From an uncultured Bacteroidales bacterium (GTDB taxonomy: Bacteria; Bacteroidota; Bacteroidia; Bacteroidales; CAIXZF01), in the NCBI GenBank assembly GCA_903923925.1, contig CAIXZF010000113.1:62001-126000 (forward strand): DNA of 64,000 nt, given 5' to 3'. Every line of letters begins with the position of its first letter. Positions within the stretch are counted from its first letter, which is position 1. The notes beneath the pieces are model-generated. The model was given only the letters and a program-made list of their open reading frames with translations, was not told the DNA's origin and did no database searches. Below are positions 25,835-34,600 of this stretch, one piece after another. Both the position numbers and the translations under genes were made by a program.

Positions 25835-26212
25835 TTAATTCTTCAGACTTAAAATGCGTTCTTTGAGAATTTTAAAATCTACGGGTTTTGCAAATAGATC
25901 TGTTGCCCCTGATTGGATGGCCTTAATCCGATTTTCTTCATCAGCATAAGCTGTAATAATTATTACATTTAGTGAAGGGAACAGCTTTCTGATTTGGGCC
26001 AGGAGTTCCAGACCTGTCATCCCCGGCATATTAATGTCTGTAAGAACAAGCACAACATCAAATGGCTCCAGTGTTTCAAGGAATGCTAAGGCTTCTTTTC
26101 CGCTAAAAGCAAATGTAAAATCAAAAAGCCTAGCCTGCACTTCTTTCCGGAATTTGTGTCTGAACAGCATTTCCACATCATGCTCATCATCGACTATTAA
26201 AAACTTGATCAT
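25835..26212 (-). CDS. Single-domain response regulator
   Basis: A 125-residue receiver domain alone, CheY-like in size. The acidic pocket (FLIVDDEHD), phospho-acceptor Asp59 in VLTDINMPGMTG, the Thr in IITAYA and the Lys in FAKPVD are all present. There is no output domain. It lies between the kinase (4-bp gap upstream) and the REC-cyclase (6-bp gap downstream), so it may act as a phosphate shuttle or sink between them. Confidence 0.93.
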   Translation of the reverse strand: MIKFLIVDDEHDVEMLFRHKFRKEVQARLFDFTFAFSGKEALAFLETLEPFDVVLVLTDINMPGMTGLELLAQIRKLFPSLNVIIITAYADEENRIKAIQSGATDLFAKPVDFKILKERILSLKN

Positions 26213-26216
26213 ATTT

Positions 26217-28388
26217 TTATTGATTAAAAGGTAGTTTTACAACAAACTCTGTATATTCGTTTTCTTTCGTGTCCAGGGTTATTTCTCCGCCGTGGTATGT
26301 AACGATATCATAGCTCATGCTTAATCCGAGGCCGGTACCTTCGCCAACTTCTTTGGTTGTAAAAAAAGGATCGAATACTTTATTCCTGATTTTGTCGGGA
26401 ATTCCGGTTCCATTGTCTTTTACAGAAATAAAAAAGTGGTTTTCTCTAAAACTGGTTTTCAGGGAAACAACTGGCTGATAACTGCCATTTTCGGTAGCTG
26501 ACTTTTTATGGACTGCATAAAAGGCATTATTGAAAAGGTTCAGCAATACCCTGGAAATATCTTGTGGAATCACATTAACCAATGGCAAACCCGTATCAAA
26601 CTTTTGTTCCAGATCACAGTTGAAATCCCGAAACCTTCCCCGCATCCCATGATAAGCGAGGTTAAAAAATTCCTCACTCAGCAGGTTAATGTTAGTAAGC
26701 TGCTTTTCCCCTGAACTTCCCCGGCTGTGATCCAGCATGTTTTTTATAATACTGTCGGCCCTCTTGCCGTGCTCATTTATTTTTTCAAGAAGTAACTGTA
26801 AATCCTTTATAATTTGGATTTTCTCACTTTCTTCAGATGCTGTTTTCAAGTCCTCAAGCATCTCTTGCGACAGCTCGGCAAAATTATTTACAAAATTCAG
26901 CGGGTTCTTGATTTCATGAGCAATTCCTGCAGTAAGTTGCCCCAATGAAGCAAGCTTCTCCTGTTGAACCAATTGTTGCTGAGTGTCATTTAGTATTTGA
27001 TTACTAACTTCCAGATTTTTAACACTTTCATCAAGTTTATGGTTTGTTTCATCAAGAGCTTTATTAGCCAAATGTTGTTTCTTGTAATTTAAATAGATAA
27101 AAAAGGAAAGCCCGATAACAATGAGCAGCCCCACAATGAATGTATTACGCAGTAATTTTTGTTTTTGTAATTCATCCATTGCTAAGGCATCCTTGGTTTC
27201 TTGCTCAGCTTTTGCCATAGCAATATTTTTATCAAACTTGTATTGAAGTGTTTTTAATGCATTGTCCCGACTAAAAATTTTGTCTTTGCTAACAATGTAT
27301 AATTTGTAATGTTCCAGCGATTTTTTATAGTTTCCTTCAATACTATCCAGTTCTGATAATATATAATAACCGTCTTTGGTATCTTCCAGTTGGTCTCCCT
27401 TTTGGGCAATAGCCAGTCCTTTATTCAGATATAATGATGACTCACTGTATTTTTTCTGTTTCAGATAAACTTTTCCGATTAAATTGTATGATACTGCCGA
27501 CTCTCCAATTCGACCGATTTCCTCAAGGAGCTTTATTGACATAAAAAGATATTTCAGTGCTTCCTGATAATTTCCCTGCTCTAAATTAATTTTCCCAATA
27601 TTAATATAAGAATTTGAAACTCCGTGTTTATCGTCTATTTCTTCCTGGATTTTCAGCGCGGCCACCATGTTTTTCATTGCCTCAGGGTATTTGCGCTGAG
27701 CCAGGTAGATACATCCGATATTGTCATAGGAAAGGCCAATTCCGACTTTATCATCAATTTCCTGTTTGATTCTTAATGAATACTGATTCGTTTTTAACGC
27801 TTCAGTAAAATTACCCTGGAAAAAGTAAGTATATGCGATATTGCCGGATGTACGCCCGATACCAAATTTGTCCCCTATTTCTTCGCTGATTTGTAATGAA
27901 GTATAACTATTTTTCAGTGCTTCCGGATAATTTCCCTGCCAGCCAAATACTACACCTATATCTTTGTATGTAAGGGCTTTCTGTCTGAGAATCTTCGATT
28001 TGAAGGAGGATTTTTCCTTTGCAGGAATTTCCAGAAGAAGTTTGTCATAGATTGAAAGTGCTTCGTAGCAGTTTTTTAAAGCCTTTTCATAATTCGCCAG
28101 GTTCGAAAAGGTCTTGCCAATTACCTGAAACGACTTGGCAAGCCCAAGCTTATCATTCGTTCTGATAGCAATTGTCTGAGCCTGGTTTGCCAGATAAATT
28201 GAGGTATCAAGGTTTTTATCCATCAATTCAATGGCAAGCAAATTCAAGGTATTAACTTTTGTTGTGTCGGATATATCTTTTTTCAAAACTGAAATAAGGG
28301 AGTCTGCTTTAATGATACCTGTTCCCAATGCAAAGCAGGCATATTGACAAAAGAACAGGACGAAAAGAAAAGAAATACACTTTTTCAT
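26217..28388 (-). CDS. Exported-TPR sensor histidine kinase
   Basis: A 723-residue membrane kinase. A signal peptide (residues 1-21) leads to an extracytoplasmic region (about 40-390) of roughly eight tetratricopeptide repeats, e.g. GNYPEALKNSYTSLQISEEIGD. One transmembrane helix (about 415-433) and a coiled coil (440-480) follow. The H-box has His491 in AGIAHEIKNPLNFV. The ATPase domain contains LFNNAFYAV, DNGTGIP and GEGTGLGLSMSYDIV. The TPRs probably sense a partner protein or peptide in the periplasm. It has no receiver of its own; its partners are the two downstream regulators. The promoter is at 28496-28527. Confidence 0.93.
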   Translation of the reverse strand: MKKCISFLFVLFFCQYACFALGTGIIKADSLISVLKKDISDTTKVNTLNLLAIELMDKNLDTSIYLANQAQTIAIRTNDKLGLAKSFQVIGKTFSNLANYEKALKNCYEALSIYDKLLLEIPAKEKSSFKSKILRQKALTYKDIGVVFGWQGNYPEALKNSYTSLQISEEIGDKFGIGRTSGNIAYTYFFQGNFTEALKTNQYSLRIKQEIDDKVGIGLSYDNIGCIYLAQRKYPEAMKNMVAALKIQEEIDDKHGVSNSYINIGKINLEQGNYQEALKYLFMSIKLLEEIGRIGESAVSYNLIGKVYLKQKKYSESSLYLNKGLAIAQKGDQLEDTKDGYYILSELDSIEGNYKKSLEHYKLYIVSKDKIFSRDNALKTLQYKFDKNIAMAKAEQETKDALAMDELQKQKLLRNTFIVGLLIVIGLSFFIYLNYKKQHLANKALDETNHKLDESVKNLEVSNQILNDTQQQLVQQEKLASLGQLTAGIAHEIKNPLNFVNNFAELSQEMLEDLKTASEESEKIQIIKDLQLLLEKINEHGKRADSIIKNMLDHSRGSSGEKQLTNINLLSEEFFNLAYHGMRGRFRDFNCDLEQKFDTGLPLVNVIPQDISRVLLNLFNNAFYAVHKKSATENGSYQPVVSLKTSFRENHFFISVKDNGTGIPDKIRNKVFDPFFTTKEVGEGTGLGLSMSYDIVTYHGGEITLDTKENEYTEFVVKLPFNQ

Positions 28389-28468
28389 ATATCGGAATTA
28401 TTACGTTTTAGAATTCAGAAGGAAATTGAAGCATATACTCAAAGGAGTTTTGGCGAGCAGGGGAGTTT

Positions 28469-28485
28469 GCAGTTAAATTAACTGC
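28469..28485. promoter_or_regulatory. Perfect 17-bp palindrome near the kinase-operon start site
   Basis: GCAGTTAA-A-TTAACTGC is an exact inverted repeat with 8-bp arms and a single central base. It begins 11 bp downstream of the -7 box at 28496-28503, i.e. at or just after the expected transcription start, which is a typical repressor site position. The binding protein is unknown. Confidence 0.6.
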
Positions 28486-28495
28486 CATAAGCTGC

Positions 28496-28527
28496 CAAAG
28501 ATAAAAAAATACCTATTTGGTATCAAA
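28496..28527 (-). promoter_or_regulatory. Complete Bacteroidota promoter (TTTG-N20-TATCTTTG) for the kinase-cyclase operon
   Basis: On the minus strand TTTG (28527-28524), a 20-nt spacer and TATCTTTG (28503-28496) match the consensus fully. The predicted leader to the ATG at 28388 is about 100 nt. The spacer holds an imperfect palindrome, ATACC-AAATA-GGTAT, at 28509-28523. Confidence 0.75.
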
Positions 28528-28614
28528 AAAATGCACATTAATTCTGCATATGTTCATGCAAAACTTTTGAATAGCTATGACAACTAATCGCCAGGGTTAT
28601 CTTTCCAGTACTGA

Positions 28615-31600
28615 TCAGCGTAAGAGCGTAACAGTTCCGTGCCTCTGATAATCTTTGTCATCCGACAAGCCAAGATAGGATATCCGGTAAACATATACAT
28701 CCACAGGGCACATCACACCTTTATACCTTCCATCCCAGCCGTTCATAATATCATTCGACTCAAAAACAACTCCTCCCCAACGGTTGAGTATTACCATATG
28801 GAAATTCTTCAGCGCTGTTGAGGCTTTTGCCACAAACCATGAATTCAGGTCGTCTTTACCGGGAGTGAAGGCATTTGGTACCCATACGTATGTGCACATG
28901 GCTATCCTTAAAGAGTCGCTCACTGCGCAAATCTGGTTACTTGCAGTAACCCAGTAAAGACCGGTGTCTGTAACAAGGTAATATCTTCCATGGCTTCCAT
29001 CCTGCCAGGTGTATTCGAGGGAATCATTATACCCGGCCATAAGCCGCACGGGATCGCCAATACAGGAGTTGCCCACAGTAATGAGATTCAGTTCGGGCCA
29101 TGAATAAACCCGGATAAACAGGCTGTCTGAGGCCCGGCAGCCAAAAACATCACTACCGGTGACCTGGTAAACTGTGCTCATGTATGGAATAGCCACAACG
29201 CTCTGCCCTGTTCCCGAAGAAAGGCTGTTTGAAGGTGTCCAGCTATACGTGGAAGCCCCTTGGGCTGTAAATGTCACTGAAGTTCCTTTACAGATATCGC
29301 TGACCGGAGCAGAAACAGAGACAAAGGGTAAGGGACGAACGGTAATCCCGATACTATCAATATCCTTACAATCGAATGAATCCGATACAGTTACATAATA
29401 ATTACAGCTCGTTGCCGGATGTGCCCATGGGTTTGCTGTGATAACGGAACTCAGCCCGGTACCAGGACTCCACAGAAAAGTCACCCCACCTGAAGCATTG
29501 AGTTGGATACTGTCGCCCAGGCAGATACCCGTATTTGCACCGGCGTTGACCAACGGCAGAGGGTGAACTGTCACAGTTATGCTGTCAATTCCGGAACATG
29601 AATGTTCATCGCTTACGGTCAGAGAATATGTTGTAGTGGAGGATGGCATGGCCAGGGGATCCGGAATGATATAGGAATTTAGAGTAAAAATATTATTCCA
29701 CTGGTAACTTATACCACCACTTCCATGAAGCTGGACACTGTCACCGGCACACATCCCGGCATCATTCCCGGCGTTTACGTTGGGTTTTGGCCAAATAATC
29801 AAGGTCATAGTCGCTGAATCTTTACCACATTCCAGGCCACTTACCTCTGCGTGCAGGCTTAATGTCACCATACCGTTGCTGGTATCCGAACTGCCCGGAT
29901 AATATACAGGGTTGAGTATCGTATTATTATTGAATGTACCCGATCCTGAGGTTGTCCAGAAATAGGTGTTCGCAAATTGTGCCGATGCTGCAGAAAGGAA
30001 GTAGTTCTGACCGGCACAAATTGAGGTATCCGGACCTGTTTCTGCAAGGGTTTTCGGAAAGATGGTAAGCAGAAAAGAATGTATGGAATCATAACATGGA
30101 GTGATCCCGATCGCCTGAAGGCTGAGTTCAGCCAGTCCCAGGCCAATGTCTGATGCGCTGGGGGTATATAAGGTATTGAGTGCAGAGGGATTACTGAATG
30201 TTCCAGTTCCGCTGCTTGTCCATTGGAGAGAAGAAAAATTTGAAGCCGTAGCCCAATTAGTTATAAAAAGTGCCTGGTCGGAACAAATGGATGTATCCAA
30301 TCCTGCAAACACTGCCGGAGGTTGAATCACTGTAACTTTTACCGAATCCTTTACCGTGCTGTACCCATCGCTTACCGTTACATGATACATTGTAGTAACG
30401 TTGGGTTTTGCCAGGGGGTTCGCTATTGTAGCGGAACTTAGGCTCAGAGAAGGTGACCATAGATAGCTGTAAACCAAACTGCCACCCGTGGGGGTAAGCA
30501 GTATCTGGGTAGAATCTCCCCTGCATATGGAGTCGGGAATTGTTTCTATTGTCGTTGCCAATGGATTGCCGCTCACAAACACCATTACCTCGTCAACCGG
30601 GCTAGAACAGGAAGTAAGTGGATTGGTTACCATCAGATGGAACGCCTGTGTTGCTGAAAGATTGACAGTATTGGGTGTGGGAATGCTTGCAGAAGCTGGA
30701 GGATTCAAGGTATTGGCAGGTGACCACACAAATGCGCATGCAGCAGGTATCGATGACCCGTTCAGCATTGCCGATGTCCCGTAGTTGATCGTCTGATCCG
30801 GACCTGCATAGGCAAAAGGAAGAGGATTCACGGTAATGTTGAAAGAATATACTGTACCTGTACAGTTTGATGTGAAAGGAGTAATTGATAAAAGAGCACT
30901 CGAAGGATTATTACCCGTTGTAGCCGTAAAGGATGGAATTAGGTTTGAACCTGATAATGGTGTGAGTCCAATGGTCGTGCTGCTGCAAGTCCATGAATAA
31001 GTTGTACCCGACACCGGACCAGTCAGGTTAACCGGTGCAAGGGTACTTCCTGTGCAATATGCACCATCACCAATGGTATTCACTGAAGGCACAGGATTCA
31101 CGGTGATGGAAAAGTACCCTGTAGTGCCGGTACACCCGTTTGCTGAAGGAGTGACCGATATACTTGCCGTAGCAGGTAAAACCGAGTTCAATATAGCTGT
31201 GAATGGCTGGATATTACCACTGCCTGAGAGGCTTAAGCCAATAGATGGCAGATTATTCGTCCATGAAAAAGATGAAGCGGTCACCGGTCCCGAAAACGCC
31301 GGAATATAGACGGTTGTTCCTGCACATATCGACTGATTCGAAACCGGGCTAAGCAATGGAGTCGGGTTTACTGTAAATGAAAATGAGGAGGATGGCCCTA
31401 TACATGTATTGGCAGTGGGGACTACGGTTACGATTGCCTGAATCGGGCTGCTGCCGGTGTTGGTTGCTGTAAATGCCGGAATATTTCCGTTCCCGCTTGA
31501 GGGCAATCCCACAGTAGAGTTACTGTTGCTCCAGGCAAACACCGTTCCAGCCACAGTTGAACCAAAGGAAACAGGGCTAGTACCTGATCCATTGCATTTA

Positions 31601-34600
31601 ACCTGGCCTGATAAAGAGTTCACTGTGGGCGTAGGGTTTACCAAAATAGTGAATGGGAAGACCGGGCCCGGGCAGGTACTTGCAATCGGGGTTACCGAGA
31701 TTGTGGCAGTTACTGCTGCAGTGCTCCCGTTAAGGGCCTGGAAGGATGCAATGTTTCCCGAACCAGAAGCTCCAAGTCCTATCTGAGGATCACTGTTGGT
31801 CCACGTAAAAGTTGTGCCCGCTACCGAAGCTGAAAAATTTATAGCCGCAGTGGGCAATCCGTTACATACACTCTGGTTAGGAACAGCAGTTACTATAGGG
31901 ACAGGGTTCACCGTGATCTGAACCGTGGAAACCGTCCCCTGACAATTATTTGCATAGGGTGTGATGCTTATCAGTCCTGACGATGGCGTGGTAGCTGTAT
32001 TTGTGGCCATGAACGACGGAATATTCCCTGTACCGCTCCCGGCTAGCCCGATAATACTGTTTGAATTGGTCCAAAGGAAAGACGTTCCTGCCACCGGTCC
32101 GGTGAAGTTGATCACAGCAGTCTGGGCATTGTTACATACCGTTTGCCCTGTGAGGGAATTAACAGTGGGAGTGGGATTTACAGTTATTGTGAACGTCTTG
32201 GGCGCCCCTGTATAGGTTGTTCCATTGATGGTTAGTTTTGGTGTTACAGTAATCGTTGAAGTTACAGGAGAAGTACCAGTATTTATTGCTGTAAATGCCA
32301 GGATATCGCCTGTTCCATTCGTCTGTAACCCAATGGAAGTCAAATTATTATTCCAGTAACAAACCGTACCAGAGGGGAGAGAAGTGAAAAGTACAGGAGT
32401 TATCGGCTGACCATTGCAAACTACCTGGTTCACCACTGGATTAACGAAAGGAAGCGGGTTAACCGTAATGGTAAAATTCTGAACAGGACCACTGCATTGG
32501 TTTGCAGTTGGTGTAACGTAAATAGTGGCAGTAAGGGGTGGAGGCCCGGGGTTTATTGCCGTAAACGATGCGATATTCCCACTGCCGCTGCCGGTAAGGC
32601 CGATGTTTGTGAGTGAGTTTGTCCAGGTATACGCAGTACCGGCCACCGATCCCGAAAACATAACCGCATTGGTAGCCTGGCCGCTAACTACAAGCTGGCT
32701 GGGAATACTGGCAAGACTGATGGTCGGTGTTGGGTTAACTGTGATGGACATGGTCTTTGAAGGACCGGTGCATGTAACACCGTTATTGCTGTAAGAAGGT
32801 GTAACGGTAACGGTGCCGGTGAGCGCTGCAGTCCCGTTATTGATCACCGTGACCGGGCCAATCTGGTTAAGTCCGCCCGTACCAATTCCGATATCAGGAT
32901 CTGAATAAGACCAGGTGAAAAGCGTACCGCTCACAGGGCCTGTGAAAACAGACTGAAATGAAGTATTGTTACATATACTCACACTCGACAGGGCATTCAC
33001 CTGTGGAGTCGGGTTAACGGTGATAGTAAATTGTTGCGAAGATCCGTTGCAATCAACCCCGAGAAGCGAATAGGCAGGCTTCACATTAATCGTGGCAGTT
33101 AAAGGTACAAAACCGGTATTTACTACTGTAAAGGAAGAGATGCTTCCGCTACCGCCTGTCGCCAGTCCAATGGAAGTATTCGAATTTGTCCATGTAAAGC
33201 TGGTTCCTGCATCCGGTGAAGTGAAGGTTATCATCCCCGAGGAGCTCCCGTCACACAGCACCAGATTAGCTACCGGATTCACAGAAGGCAGTGGTAACAC
33301 TGTGATCTGGAATGTAGCAGGATTTCCATTGCAGGATAACTGCGGATCGTAATATTGAGGTACTACAGTAAACGGGGCAGCAGTCAGGGTCGCTCCTGTG
33401 GTAGCAGAAAAACCAACGATATTGCCTGATCCTGGCGTTACCAGTCCAATACCCGGCCCGGTATACGACCAGTTAAAAGATGAAGTGGCTGCATTTCCGG
33501 AGAATAATATAGCAGTAGTATAGGCACCATTACAAACAACCTGGCTGCCCACAGGATTAACCGAAGGTATAGGGTTTATCTTAATTGAAAAACTCATCTG
33601 AGGTCCCGCACAGGAATTGGCTGTTGGGTTAACGCTTACATTCGCTGTTAATGGTGTGGTAAGGGCATTCAAGGCAGAAAAGGATGGTATGGAACCGCTA
33701 CCGCTTCCACCTAAACCGATCAAGGTGTTGGTATTGGTCCAGTTGTAAACTGTACCTGAAACATTTCCGGTAAAATTAATGGCTGAAACCTGAGTGCCTG
33801 CACAATTTATAATATTGGCAATCGGGGCTGCATTGGGTGTGGGGTTAACAGTAATGGTGAAATTTTGCTGTGAACCATTGCATCCATTGGCATGGGGGAT
33901 AGCGCTTAAATTGGCAACAACAGTAGTGTTTCCCGCATTTGTTGCCGTAAACGACCCAATATTGCCTGTTCCCAAACCTGCAAGGCCTATGCTGGTCTGG
34001 CTGTTGGTCCAGGTGTAGTTGCTGCCGCTTACCGAGCTTGAAAAGTTGATTGCTGCCGTACTGGTATTATTGCAGCGTACCTGGCTGCTTATAGCTGTCA
34101 ACTGGGGCATAGGATTTACCGTAATTGTAAAAGAAATTGAAGTTCCTGCACAGTTGCTCGCCGTTGGTGTAATGGTAATGGTGGCAATTACCGGAGTCAC
34201 ACCGGTGTTCATCGCCTGGAATGAACCTATATCTACAGTACCGCTTCCCTGCAGACCAATGCTGATCTTGTTATTGGTCCAGTTGTAAACTGTTCCCGGA
34301 ACAGTACCTGAAAAGGAAACAGAAGTAGTAAAATCCCCGGAACAAAGCACCTGGTTGCTTATTGTATTTACAGTTGGTATAGGGTTTACGGTTACCGTAA
34401 CTGAACTCGTGGCTGAATTGGGTCCATCACTTAGGGTAACAGTGTATGTTGTGGTTACAGTAGGAGTTACTGCCGGATTCTGTTGGTTCGACGTAAATCC
34501 GGGCGGATTGGAGGACCATGAATAGGAATAAGCAGTTGGATTTCCTCCGCTTGGCGTAGCCGACAGTAAAACCTGGTTTCCCTTGCACACCGTAGAAGGT

